From contig JARUPZ010000017.1 in the NCBI GenBank assembly GCA_031213475.1, positions 6,526,167 to 6,590,166 of the forward strand: 64,000 bases of DNA, read 5' to 3'. The stretch comes from Nereocystis luetkeana (Eukaryota > Sar > Phaeophyceae > Laminariales > Laminariaceae). The position numbers were made by a program, and so were the translations under genes. A model generated the notes under the pieces. The model ran no database searches, was not told the DNA's origin, and worked only from the letters and a program-made list of their open reading frames with translations. Within the stretch, counting starts at the first letter, position 1, and each line of letters starts with the position of its first letter. Shown one piece after another: positions 47,401-58,560 of the stretch.

Positions 47401-50400
47401 GAGTTCTACTCTCTGATGTTCGCCACAAGGGCACATCGGTGCTTACTTCTTCCTCCTCGTCCCGGCTACTGGTTTACCTCGTTCGTTCTGGTAGGTCCAG
47501 GTACCCTATACGAAATCGCAGTTTCAGCGTTTCGGCGAAGTCTGTTGGGCCGTGCGAACACGTTTCATACTCACTCATCCTTTCTCTTTACCCCGCGGAT
47601 ATTGCTGAGTCTTGATCTTACCTGACCTTATTTCTCACGGGAGGGGGCACGAGTGGAACGGGTCCTGCTTGCACGTCATATGTATACAGTGGCTTAGGTT
47701 GGTTGCGCACTTTTGTCGTATCTCTGTTTCTGTTTGTGCTGATATAACTCCCGCGTGGTTTACGCCTTTCGCTGTCGCCGCGTTGGATTTTGTTGGTGTT
47801 CAGACTCCTCGATGCAAACCACGACGTAACATCATACGGGGACGGGACGTTCGCCGGCCTGTCCGAGCTGACGTTTTTGTGAGTGCCTGTCTCTCTGTGG
47901 ATCAGCATCGCGTTGGAAGGCACCCTATGCACCTCCTGCCGCGAGGCCAACTTAAAACAAGGATATCGGTGTTATCAGGGCATTCGATGGGATTAATTGC
48001 CCACAATCGCTTATCACGGTTCAACCACCTAACACTGTAGGGTTGCTCTTCGAATGCTGTTGTGCGTTTTTACCGCCTGTACCCGAAGGCGACTATATGT
48101 TGTATCGTTTTCTTCGACATGCTGTTCGTTTGTAGGCGAATTGCCGGGCGACTGCTCGCGTTTGACGATATGAGTCGTTCCTTCTTGCGCTCAACGAAAC
48201 AACAGACGTTGTATGTTTTACACCGCGTTGGGACCAAGGGCAAGCTCCGTCAAGCCCCGCTCGCCTCGAGAGGTTAATTTTTCTCTTGATGCGGCGATTG
48301 CCTGTGGCTATGGTGACGCACACGATTCTTTTATTTTAGGGCACCGTTTTGATGTCCGACGCTGTGCTCTGTTTGTGTTGATGCTTCTCTTGCGCAGGGA
48401 CCTATACTCCAACGGGTTGATAACCGTGTCGGACGGGCTGTTCGACGGCCTGACCAAGCTCGAGTTCTTGTGAGTAAGGAAGGCCATACTCGGTCGCTGC
48501 TCTCACTTGTAATATACGTACTACCGCAGTAATTGCTCGAGCGGCCTGGCCAATACTGCGGCAGACTATACCATGCCTTATACTGGGATCCACTGGCCTT
48601 CATTTGTACACGACCAGTACTGTTTGTGGTTCCCCGTGCTACCACCTTGACCCACGGTCACCTGGGCCGCCTTCCCCGAGCACCATCTACCTGAGCCTTG
48701 GCATACGTCCACCGCGATGGTTGGTTTTCGACAGTTTTTGACACCGCCACTACCGTTATGTTGCGTGGCGTGTGTCGTATGACGTCGTGTTCGTCCAGGG
48801 ACTTGGCCTTCAATGATCTGGTCAGCCTGTCCGAGGGAGCCTTTTCCGACCTTTCAAGTCTCCAGATATTGTAAGTATGGTGCAGAGGCACAACAGGTCG
48901 TTCGTGACCGAAACCCTCTAGCGGTAGTCGTTATGGCCACGGCGGGCCCTTGGGGTGCCGGAATGGCAGACAACGCGCCTCGCAGGCGGTGGTGTGGATA
49001 GCGGGCGTTAAATTGGGGCCGCAGATGCTCGTCGGGAGATTTGGCGGACGCGCATCCATGAACACCCACCGGCGCTACTGACGCTAACGTGCTATGTTGG
49101 GGTTGCTGTTTCGTATGCTTCGTATATTCCTTCCCTTATGAAAGGAGGGGGCCACGCTTTGTCTTAGGGCTCGAAGAAAAACCATAGGTTCTCCGGCAAG
49201 CACTGGCCCCCCTGCATTACTCTGGTATCATGATTATCAATGTGTACATAGTGGAAGAAGCGCCACAGTTTATCAACCTCCACTCCCGTTCCGGCTTTGG
49301 ATGATTCAGGCGGGCCTTCAGCAACGAGTTGACGCCCGAGACACTGCCCCTTGGTCTCTTCTCGGGAACTCCCCTACTGCAAGAGCTGTGAGTGCGCCTA
49401 TTAATGTGTAGAGGCTACGTTTGCAGGACTATTTGCCAAACGTTTCGACTCCCACGTGCGGGCGGTTTTGTGTTGACGACTACTCTGGCGGTTTCGTCTT
49501 CTAAAACAGTTGGTGCGGCGGTTCCCCCGTTGTTTGCCAAGTAACTCCAGGCATAGTGTTGGCTTTGTCTAGGATGCAACATGTTCACGTTATGGCCGAC
49601 GCGCTTATCAAGATAGCAGTTACCTTTTTTTTCTGTTGATGCTCTAACGACCTCGGTGCCCGCGAAGAAGTCATCACGGCGTGTCCAACCTTCGCGGCGC
49701 TCAAAGAGCAACGTTGGAGGGCACTCTACATGGGTGCCTATGGGTTTTGTCTTCTCCGCCCCCATGGTTGCTGCCTTACCCGCCCCCCAAAGATGATTTT
49801 AATTGATAAGGTTTCGCGAACACTAGACCAAAATCCATCACAGTTCCGATCTGTCACGAAAATAGCGGCAGTTCACTTTTGTCTACTGTTCATATCTCGG
49901 TATCGTAAACGTTAGCCTCCCAAAGTCGACTCACAGCAACACGGAGCTCAGCACACCTGTCCGAGTATTGCGTTGTTACGGCAGCCTACCCGTCTTTCCC
50001 CAAGACATACTTTCGTTATTATCGCACACATGGCCTGACTCACCCGGCACCCGTCGTGTTTCAGCAAGCCCTGCTTGCTTCTGCTGGCGCGCTTCCAAAT
50101 GCAGTAAACAAAACACACATACAACGTGCACTGCCTTTTGCACCGTTCGCTTGCACTCAAACCCGGATCTTGCCTCTGCCGCAGGCGATGGTAGCCGTCT
50201 TTAGTGGCGGGGTCATGACCGACGAGGCGTCGCCGATGTAGACGTCTATTTTCTTAAAACAATATGTTGGGCGCCCGTTCATCACATGCCGTCGCCTCCC
50301 TTGCGCTCGGAACGGTTTAGGTACCTTAGCAGCAACTCTCTGGGAGATATGACGGGTCTGGAGGGACTCTTCGATGGCCTCACGGAGCTCACCAGATTGT

Positions 50401-53400
50401 GAGTCACGCTAACCACCTTGCCTCCAACACGACTCTCTATGTACGACGGGCAACGCTGTTGAGGCAGCGGCCGGTTTGGAACAATCAAGCGCTCTCGCCA
50501 TCCGAACCATGTCTGTAGTGATGTCTTTTTCGTGCCATCACCACTACTTGTTTGGCGGCGGCTCACGTTTTCTTTCATCTTTGTTTTGGTTGCTGTTCCC
50601 GTGTCGTGACGCTTTGGTCGTCCTCCCAGAGGCCTCAGCGAAGCTGGCGTGCGGACGGTACCCGCAGGATTGTTTGCCGATCTCACCAAGCTGGATTATT
50701 TGTGAGTAATATTTTGTTCGCTGCCCTCTGCCTTACTCACAACCTGCAAGCAAGGGAGCTTGAAACGCCGTTTTTGCTGCACCTGCAAGTACGTAGGAGC
50801 ATTCTCCGGCCAGCTGAACCACTCGTGGGACCCGTGTCCACCGAGAGCTCGGCGAGCGCCGCAAGGGCTGAACGCGAACCGAAACACGGGCGTCGGTGGA
50901 AATATTTACGACCCGTCAGGATGTTGTAGTAGACAAACAGCTGGTTTGCTAGTGGCTGGTGGTTGCGGTAGCTCTGGCTTGCAGTTGAGGGAAGCTGTCC
51001 CCGTTCGTCGGTGTTGTTGCGATGCACGTGTTTGTTCACATGTGGTTGGAATCCCCAGAGGCTGCAATTTTTTGTTTCTCGCGTGCACGCCTGTGCCGCA
51101 CTCGGTATATTAGTGGTCACTGCGGGCCGCTCGACATATCGGTTAGCCTCGGCGTAAGGAACGAAATAGTCTCCGGATCAAATGGGTATGGGAACGAGTG
51201 TACCTGACCTCTGCCGTGCTGACGCTGGATCTGGCGGAAAACCATTGTGAGTCACTTTATTCGGTTCCGTTGTTTCTCTACTTGTATAGATTACGCTCTG
51301 GAGTATCTGTGCTTGCACATAGTGTGCGTCTATGTGGCCATCGACGTGGCGGATATTTTCCAACTGATTCTCAATCTCGTCGAACGCGTACGGAAATCAG
51401 AACTTGATACACGTCGGGTTTCATAGTGGTATGCAACAAAGATCACCATTCCATGATACTGAGTGCGTCCAGTTGATTCGAAAGTTTTTGCTCGTGGTTC
51501 TCCAGCTGAGCCATTCGTATAGAGTTTCCTTCTCATGCCGCATGCTATTGGAAACCGTAACGATTATATTTCCGCCCCGCTATCGCTCGACGTCTCGTTA
51601 CAATGGATTGCCAGGAGCTTTTGGATCAACAGCCTGTCCTCCTTGCCTGACGGGCTGCTGTCGCCCCTCACGGCATTGCGTACCCTGTGAGTTCAGTAGG
51701 AAACGCGCATGACATGCCCCGTCATTGTTTGGGTCCAAAACTTGCCGTTTGTCGAGTTCACTGTCGATTCGGCGAGGAAGCGACGACATAGTGTCGGTTG
51801 ACAGCGAACACGCTTGACCGTGTCGTGTCGAGACGGTCGTTCACCGCCAGAATACGGACGGATAGTGCACTAGTTAGCTCGATCTGGCTCCACCAACGGT
51901 AACAAATGTATGCCCAAAGCGAGGTAAACCTGTAACTCAGTATTTTTGTCAGGTTTACTTTTTGGATTTGTTTGATATATCGATTGAGCTTTGTACAACA
52001 TTGGGCCGTTATCCTGATTGTGTATTCATAGATGTGGCACGTTATACAATGTGCACTGCACTGTATCTGTTTCGCGTGTGTGTCTGGGGGTGGTTGCTGG
52101 TGCAACCTGCGTATCAAAGCTAATCATTTGCGATGCACCCTTGAAGAAGGGGCAAGCTGGTCTGTCACTATTTTAGTCTGTTCACGTTCATACGACTATG
52201 CTGCGATCTAACTTATTTTTCTGTTTGCGTCCCATGTAGGGAGTTGACCGACAATAACCTGACGGACTTGGGAACTTCGCTATCGGGACTGACCGAGCTT
52301 CGCACACTGTGAGTCCGCCCCCCGGGTACCTTTGCTTCCCAGCCTTGGTTGTAGGATGCCTTTACTGCGTGTACGCGATGCCGCCGCAGGTTGATGATAC
52401 CAGCCCCGAGACATCGGCACCCGGCATGCCGTTTTTTTATAGCGGGCATGTGAATGTTGTGGACATCTCGCACCGTTGTTTGCGCCGTTTGTGGGCGTGT
52501 CATCTTTGAAACCTGCACCCTTCGTGTCGCTCTGCGGCAGCACGAACGTGCGATAAATCATTACATGCATATGCTTGTTTTGAGGTTCGAACAATGCAGT
52601 TGGTGTCTGACCTAGTGAGACTCGACGCTTAGGGCACTGGTTGGTCTGGCATTGCTTCGGCATCCGCGAACACATTCGTTGACGTTGACTGAAGTTTCTC
52701 GAGAGATTCAGGAGAGATGGTGCGTTATGTTTCTGTTTGAAAAACGCAATAAGCAAGGCGTACACTATGTGTTGGTACGATTCCCGAAAGAAACCTGCAC
52801 CCTGCCCGTCGCTTTGTGGTATCCCGAACGAGCGTTGCATTACTCCATGCACCCTATGCTTACTTTGAGGGTTGAACAATGCGGTTGGGGTCCGTCCGAG
52901 CGAGACTCAACTCTTTGAGCACCGGTTTGTCTGGCTTTACTGCGGTATCCGCGAGCGCGTTCGTTTTTTAATGGTTTTTTTCTCGAGAGGTTTAACAGAG
53001 GTGGTCTGGCGTGTTACGGTCTGAAAAGCACCAGACGCTACGCCTATATTATGCACTGATCTGGGCGTTCATTTAGTTTGCGAACGATGCGATTGCTGCC
53101 TTTTTTTGTGTGTCCTACGATTGCTCTGCCGTGGTGCGAGAGCGTGACATGGTGAGCCCAAACCGAGGCATGACTACGAAAGCGAAGAGTCTAGCTAATC
53201 GATTCTATCGACCGGCAAAGGTATATTGTAGGCCATAGAGCAGAAGGACCATCGTTGGGCGCGTCGCGGTTGTAGTCAGTTCGTGAACGCGGTTTCCTGG
53301 CAAAGATTGTGGCGAGTAGAGGCGTTCGGCAAACGAGATGCGCCAACAGTGCTGCCTGCAACCTAAAACAAGCGGTCGAGGATGCGGACGACGGCGTGGA

Positions 53401-56400
53401 TGTCAGGGCGCTTTTCAACGATAGATGGCGCTTGCTAGGTGCCAAAAACAGGCATCTCGGTTATATATTTGCTGTCGTTTGTTTAGCTAAACGTGGGATG
53501 TTTTCAGTCACGGGGCTTGAGTTTTCATCCTGACCGCCGCCTCTGCGTTACTCGGGCAGGCTGCTGGGGTTCAACGATGTGGTGCTCACCGAAGATGTGT
53601 TCTCCGATATGGTGAACCTGGAAGAACTGTGAGTCATTGTGCATCCCTGTTTTTGTGCCTGGTGTTGTATTGCTCCTGCGTCGTGGTCTCATGCTTCACC
53701 AGGCGTCCAAATAGCCATTGCTTGAGTGCTCATGTGTGTGGGCCAGAAATTATTCACTTAAACCGGAATCCCGGCATTTTGACCCTGCCCGCGGTTGATT
53801 AACTCGTCAAACCTGCTTCGTAGTTGGCGTGAGTTTGGCCAGGTGATCGTGGCTTCATTTGCGGCGGTCACGTGTTCCCTCCTCATCCGTTTGGTGTTCT
53901 AAATGGCCGTCTTCGAGGAGTACCTTTTTGTCCCTTTTCCCCGTCGACGTTTGCAATGTTGAGCGCTCATCCATGTCAAGGTGGCCGCCCTTCGCTCACG
54001 GTGGTTCTAGTTTGCGCCGGTTTGCCGGTTTCCAACGGCTTTTTCGTCTTGCTTTCCGTTGTGTCTGCCGTTGCTGATCAGAGAGCTCGAGGGGTGTGGT
54101 CTGACCACCCTGCCTGCTGCCATCTTCTCTCCGTTGGTGAACCTCGTGCAACTGTGAGTTACCGAGGCTGACCCTGCTGTGGTTTGGTTCCGTGTATAGG
54201 TTCGGTAATGTTTGTCGGCCGTGTACCCTGTGCTTCGTGCCCTCCGGCTAAAAGGGGTTATAGACCTTGTGCAGCTCAAGTTTAACTGACAGAGAGCCGT
54301 TGCCTGCCGTTTGCCTCGCCGTAAATGTGCTTCAACCAACACCTTACGTCCGCGTCGCTTGCGTCATGGGCCCCTTTTCCGACCCCTTTTTGCACGTTTG
54401 GTTTGCCGACCTGCAGTAAGCTTTTTGAGAACGACGGGCTCCAGTGTCTCCCTTCCACGTGAGTGCGTCTTGCTCAAGACGTTGCATGCGTTATCACCAC
54501 ACAATCCTGACCGACGACGCGATCATGGGCAACGATCGAGTAGATTAACTTTTTTTATCTGGATGCTCAGTCCAGAATGGCGGCCTAGAGATACGGACCA
54601 GTTGGAACTGCTGACCTATACGCATGTGTGGGCGGTTCCCCTCGTTTTTGGTTTGCCCCGTGTCGTTTTGAGATGGAGAGTGTTACGCGCTGCGTTTCAC
54701 GTGTGTTGCAGCAAAAAGCAATACTACCGTGCTCGTTTTCGTTTTTTTTTCTCGAACGACTCGCTTGTGGAAATCAAGGTTTTGGCTTGCGATTTGTCCT
54801 GCAGCGGTCCACCGTCTTCCTCCGAATGGCACATGACCAGACCCCTTGCGTCGCCCCCTGTTGTTTCGTTATGATCAGCACTGCTACGGACATCAGAATC
54901 AGCGACGGCGTTGCGGATGGCACGTGCGGTGAGTTTTCCCGTAGTTTTTGTTCGTGTTCGCTGAAGGGGGCCTCGCCGCCCACATTATATTCATGCGTTA
55001 CGAGTACAAGTGGTTTTTTATTCTCACCTCTTTAGTAAATAAAATATACATCCGTAACAACAGCTATAAACTATTTCCGGTAAAACAGAAGCGCGCGCTA
55101 ATCGTAGGGAGCGTCCTATCTCCCGAACGAAATAAATACTGGTCGTAGATCAGTAAAAAGTGTGCCTTAGTACCAGGTACCTTTTTTCATCCCGCAACGC
55201 TATTTGTGTATTTTCATCAGTCCGCAGCCCTCAACCGGAATACTTTCGTTGCGACGCTCGTGGCTTACGGAACGTGGGCGTCCGTGAGGGGCTTGCATGG
55301 GTCGGTGTCCGAGTGATTGGCGTTGTGCCGGAGTTCGAAGTTGGACAACATCGGTGGGGCGAGATTTCGTACGTTTTTGAGTTGACCAATATATTTTCTA
55401 GGGTGTTTGGGGTTGCGTTCATTTCGGATCCGTCGAAATTATCAAGCAGCAGCACAAACAGAGTTGCTGCGAATCACATGTTTCTTGAGACGTATGTCCG
55501 ACATGTTTCACAGGTCTGGTTCGGGAGGTATGACGCTTCCCGTGAAGTGTCTTTCCTACCGCTCAAATGCTTGCTACACAGTAGAAATAGTTTATGCTTC
55601 TGTTGTAACCATGTTTTAGAAACTTGTACTGAGTACACCGAAGTAGCAAACATAACGGCACGGTCCCTTATAGGGTACCCACCTCACCCTTCGCTTGGCG
55701 CTTGCCTTCAAGAGCTCGTCATTATCGAGACGCACACGTGGCGCACGTGAGTATATATGAGCCAGTGCCATATCAAACGTGTCGCTTTCTATGTTGCTCA
55801 GGGGGATTTCAGGTCCACAAATTACTGAATGGTCCGCTCCTTCTTTTCGCTTTTCGCCGCGCAGAGTGCACTCCCGCCGACGCGGTCTTCTGTGACGATG
55901 GGCTGTCCTGCCAGAGCGGAATGACTGGCTACACGTGCGGTGAGATTCCGGAGGCTCCTGGTGTTCCTGGTGTTGTTCAGGGGTAGGACACCTGGTTGTC
56001 GGCGCCCGCTCTCCATTTACCGAGCATTGAGACGTTTGACAGGTTTGTTCGCCACGTAGGGCCATCACCGAACGGGATGTATTCCTCGAGGCGAATGTTT
56101 CATTCGGTAAGCCCTTCGATCAAATATTTGGTACGATGTTGTACGACCCCCCTGAAGCTGTATAGCAAGGAGTTCGATGATGTGGCACAGTCCCTCCGCC
56201 GTGCATGAGAGGAGTTGGTGCGAGCACATCATCGCAACCCTAATCACCCGCCCTCTTTGTGCTGTCCCGTTGCGTTTTCTGTTGGACAGTCGCCTAAAAG
56301 TAAGCCATTTGCCCAATGTTATGGATATCAACGGTGGGGACATTCAGCATGTTCGAGAAGAAGGTCGACGATACCTTGCCCACGACCATAGCGATGAGCC

Positions 56401-57723
56401 TCGCCGCGATGGTGTATACTGGTGTTCGCGTCAGGCTACACGGCGCACCAGCGCGACGTTACATCTATGTAGCTCGCATTCCCCTAAGACGTGCCATGGT
56501 GGTACTAGCCTATCCACAATGATCTCCGTGAATAGTAACCCGCGTAGGGGAAAAACGTGTCCCCAAACCTGGTGGCTTAAAACACCCGTCGTCACCGCTG
56601 TGGAATTGTCTGGATATTACTTTTGTAGAACATTTTTGTGCGAAGTATGGTTTTACTAGCGATTCCTGTTCCATAAACAATTGCCATGAGTGATGAAGCT
56701 CTCGGATTTTTATTGTGCAGAAACGGGCTCCTTTGGGTCGTCTTTTTCGGTATGGTGTATACATGTGGTCGTTGGTCGTCAGAGGACAGTTTGCCTCCTA
56801 GTTCTTGGGTTTTGTTAGCGTGGTTGACTCAAGTCCTTCCTTTGATGGACCTGGTAGTTGCTTCGGGGTTGTTTTCCGTGCGGTTTGAAGGAACCAAGGC
56901 GACCTACAAATGACGGAATTCTTCTCAAGAGCGCATGTTATCGTGCGCACTTTTAAGCTTTGTGCACCAACCTGCGGTGGGCTGTAGCTCTCATTGCTGG
57001 GGGTTGCTTATGCTCAAATCTGTTCTTCGATTGTAGGAAGGTGACCCTTGGCGGGTCGAATGTGACGTGATCTTCTGTGCGTGGTGTGGGTTGCTGAAAC
57101 ACCGTACTTGGCAACACAAATACCATGGGTTGGCTACCCGCTTCGGGTAGATTGGTCCCCAGGTTGGATAATTCGTCTGTGCAGTGTTTAACGTTTCGGT
57201 CTGTGTTCTGTTATATTGTCTACCAAGCACATCTGTGGGGCACGTTCTTCTCCGTCACCTCATTTCTTGCAATCGAGGTTGTAGAGTGGGTAGTTAACCC
57301 GATATCCTCGCAGTTTGTTTTTGTATTGGATATGCAGTGGAAGTTGGATGGTGTCGTAAGAACAGGGCGGTTTTATATCCGTTGGAGAAGAAAATCTGCC
57401 GTGAAAGTGTCACAAGTAGATAGGAGTTGGTACATCATGAAGGAACTTTGTCCTCCGTGTGCCGCACACATGGCCTCGTTCCCCCCAGCGGCATTTCATA
57501 GTACACTGGTGCTGTGTTGCTCGAGGCCAGTGCTGCGCAATCCTAGTTTTAATCAGATTCAGAGACATCAAACCCAAACGAGTTCGAAACGACCGACAGC
57601 CCTCTACGGAAGCAACAGCCGCCAAAGCGGAGGCGCCCTTTATGGAATGCGCGACAGGAGTACTCTGTGCGCTCGCGGAGGCGGTCGTCAGCAGACAAAA
57701 ATGGAACAAGAATCGCTGGCTAG
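44246..57723 (+). CDS. Secreted LRR protein, one repeat per exon (full gene model)
   Basis: Proposed exons: 44246-44494, 44821-45170, 46633-46722, 47804-47878, 48398-48469, 48799-48870, 49310-49387, 50321-50398, 50630-50701, 51615-51686, 52240-52308, 53560-53628, 54082-54153, 54879-54928, 55865-55939, and tentatively 57563-57723. All junctions agree in phase (0, then 2 throughout the LRRs, then 1), giving about 567 residues. Order: signal peptide, Cys-containing N-domain, LRR cap, ten LRRs of 23-26 residues, two Cys-rich exons, polar tail. No transmembrane, kinase or NB-ARC segment was seen, so a secreted ligand-binding or recognition protein is inferred. One-LRR-per-exon, same-phase design is known from brown-algal LRR immune candidates and permits exon shuffling without frame loss. 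Exons 1-11 lie in the spacer and the rest in the right repeat arm. The last exon is the least sure. Confidence 0.8.
44821..45170 (+). CDS. LRR gene exon 2: Cys-rich N-domain
   Basis: 350 bp from ...CCTCAAG to donor GTACAT, entering in phase 0 and leaving in phase 2, which fits exon 3. It contains eight or so Cys in motifs DDCTACEDAW, SLCSGASSVCDL, DTMCGTFGSACS and ACQDQCTDEG, suggesting disulfides outside the cell. An alternative donor at 45134 (GTCTGT) would leave phase 1 and put a stop in exon 3, so 45170 is preferred. Confidence 0.7.
45630..45690. repeat. ATT/TTA-rich microsatellite in intron 2
   Basis: An imperfect (ATT)n tract inside the long intron between exons 2 and 3 of the LRR gene. 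Confidence 0.8.
46633..46722 (+). CDS. LRR gene exon 3: LRR N-cap
   Basis: 90 bp after a strong pyrimidine tract and CAG (46630-46632), before GTGAGT. It encodes VFTECDLTNDD, then LPACFEEFG and ANIERL. The closing Leu codon is split CT/G as in all following LRR exons, so this is the repeat-like cap that starts the array. Confidence 0.75.
47804..51686 (+). CDS. LRR array in the spacer: seven one-repeat exons
   Basis: Exons at 47804-47878 (75 bp), 48398-48469 (72), 48799-48870 (72), 49310-49387 (78), 50321-50398 (78), 50630-50701 (72) and 51615-51686 (72). Each starts with one base finishing a split Leu codon and ends CT or TT before GTGAGT/GTAAGT. Consensus per exon is L-x-L-x-x-N-x-L-x-x-x-x-x-G-L-F-x-G-L-T-x-L-x-x-L, seen for example as DLYSNGLITVSDGLF-DGLTKL. 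Introns are 0.24-0.93 kb and unrelated in sequence. This is the extracellular, animal/plant-type ~24-residue LRR rather than the NB-ARC type. Confidence 0.85.
51147..51246 (+). pseudogene. Decayed LRR exon within intron 10
   Basis: Between acceptor GGTTAG and donor GTGAGT lies LRR-like sequence (LGVRNEIVSGSNGYGNE, then out of frame LTLDLAENH). At 100 bp it breaks the array's length rule, contains an in-phase stop, and would shift the frame if included. Skipping it joins 50701 to 51615 in phase. It is best seen as a dead repeat exon that kept its splice sites. Confidence 0.65.
52240..54153 (+). CDS. LRR array in the right arm: three one-repeat exons
   Basis: Exons 52240-52308 (69 bp; ELTDNNLTDLGTSLSGLTEL), 53560-53628 (69 bp; LLGFNDVVLTEDVFSD) and 54082-54153 (72 bp; ELEGCGLTTLPAAIFSPL). 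Phases and GTGAGT donors are as in the spacer array, so they join directly to 51686. All three are duplicated in the left arm. The first differs there by one amino acid; the other two are identical. Confidence 0.85.
54879..55939 (+). CDS. LRR gene Cys-rich C-cap exons
   Basis: Exon 54879-54928 (50 bp) converts phase 2 to phase 1 and ends DGTC before GTGAGT. Exon 55865-55939 (75 bp) encodes ECTPADAVFCDDGLSCQSG, then YTC before GTGAGA. Both end with the same ACGTGCG/GTGAG junction. The five Cys suggest a disulfide-closed C-cap typical after extracellular LRRs. Duplicated without change in the left arm (31476-31427, 30490-30416). Confidence 0.7.
57563..57723 (+). CDS. Candidate last exon, right arm (basic C-terminus)
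   Basis: From acceptor ATTCAG in phase 1 the frame gives ETSNPNEFETTDSPL, then KQQPPKRRRP and a Ser/Arg-rich end before TAG at 57721. Compared with the left arm it lacks four bases (TCTA), so the downstream frame is different: the left-arm frame is Ala-rich and GC3-rich. Either this copy is broken or the C-terminus is genuinely alternative. No polyadenylation signal was assigned. Confidence 0.35.
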
Positions 57724-58225
57724 GTGTATCTGTGGTAGTCGCTTCCGATGGCGGCAAACTAGTCGCGCAAAGCAGCTAATTGTTCCAGGAAGATCCCAGG
57801 ACTGTTGAAGAGATAAGCAGCTTATACAGACAACACCCTAGCGGGGATCGTCGGCTGTTGCCACCGTGCAGCATGTCTGCGTCACGGTAAGTGATATATT
57901 TGACGCTGCGTGTCCTTGCTTCTGGCTATACATAGTGTATGATCTTCACGTGTATAACCTGGCAGATTCTCCGGTTTCGCCGCACTCCCCCTAGACGCAC
58001 CCTACTTTGGAAACCCGTGCCTTGGTTATCAACTGGGAGAGTCGGAGGAACACCGTATTCGAATGACGCGCGCCTCCGAAATGCAAAGCTTCCCTCTTCT
58101 ATCAGCGACCCTATGCACGTTTCACCGCTGTACACTCGAGACAGGTGTGGACCCTGCTCGTTAAGTAGAATAAAACGGTGATGCTACATGAATATACATC
58201 ACGAATGATGTTTTCTAGTATATAC
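57724..58225. other. Right-arm sequence without recognised gene
   Basis: Short open frames mirrored at about 28.13-28.57 kb; nothing recognised. Confidence 0.4.
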
Positions 58226-58227
58226 GT

Positions 58228-58560
58228 CATCGGTGACGTATAAAACCGCTTCGATGCATCACCGGCTCTCGTTCGTCGGAATACATCACGGATGAGGGTG
58301 GGGGCAACTGGAGTGTGTTGGCATGAACTAAGGCTGCCATGGCGTCTACGGTGAAGCCGACACGACTCTGTATTCCAGGAGTCAAACACTTGAGGGGTTT
58401 ATTTTGGCCGGTGACGTATAAAACCATTCGGCGATCACCGGTATTGTATACAAGCGCTCCAATCCATCACCTCGTTCGCCGCACTCCGCTCGGACGGACA
58501 CGTGAACAACCGGAGTGTGTCCACGTGGGCTAGGGCTGTCATAGACGCCATCGTGTGGCC
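58228..58560. repeat. ~200-bp imperfect tandem repeat (right arm)
   Basis: Mirror of 27760-28125, with GTGACGTATAAAACC occurring at about 58214 and 58411. It lacks the extra 41-bp unit present in the left arm. A GTAAGT after ...AAATGGTTGTG (58610) resembles a splice donor but no gene could be built. Confidence 0.7.

Larger units (their letters stand above)
34514..51847. other. Single-copy spacer of the giant inverted repeat
   Basis: 17.3 kb between the inner arm ends. It carries the 5' part of the LRR gene on the right side, a nested inverted repeat near the left, and satellites. There is no target-site duplication or shared sequence at the two inner junctions beyond the arm itself. Confidence 0.85.

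Noticed and set aside
52280-52879. 199-codon minus-strand frame opposite LRR exon 12
   Set aside because: Runs antisense through an exon and an intronic tandem duplication; the composition is repeat-driven.
54311-54874. 187-codon frame between LRR exon 14 and the Cys-rich exon
   Set aside because: Lies in an intron of the phase-consistent model; no motif. It is mirrored only because the arms are near-identical.
57125-57808. 227-codon open frame in the right arm
   Set aside because: The left-arm counterpart has a different ending because of the 4-bp indel, it overlaps the candidate LRR last exon in another frame, and no domain is visible. Treated as chance.
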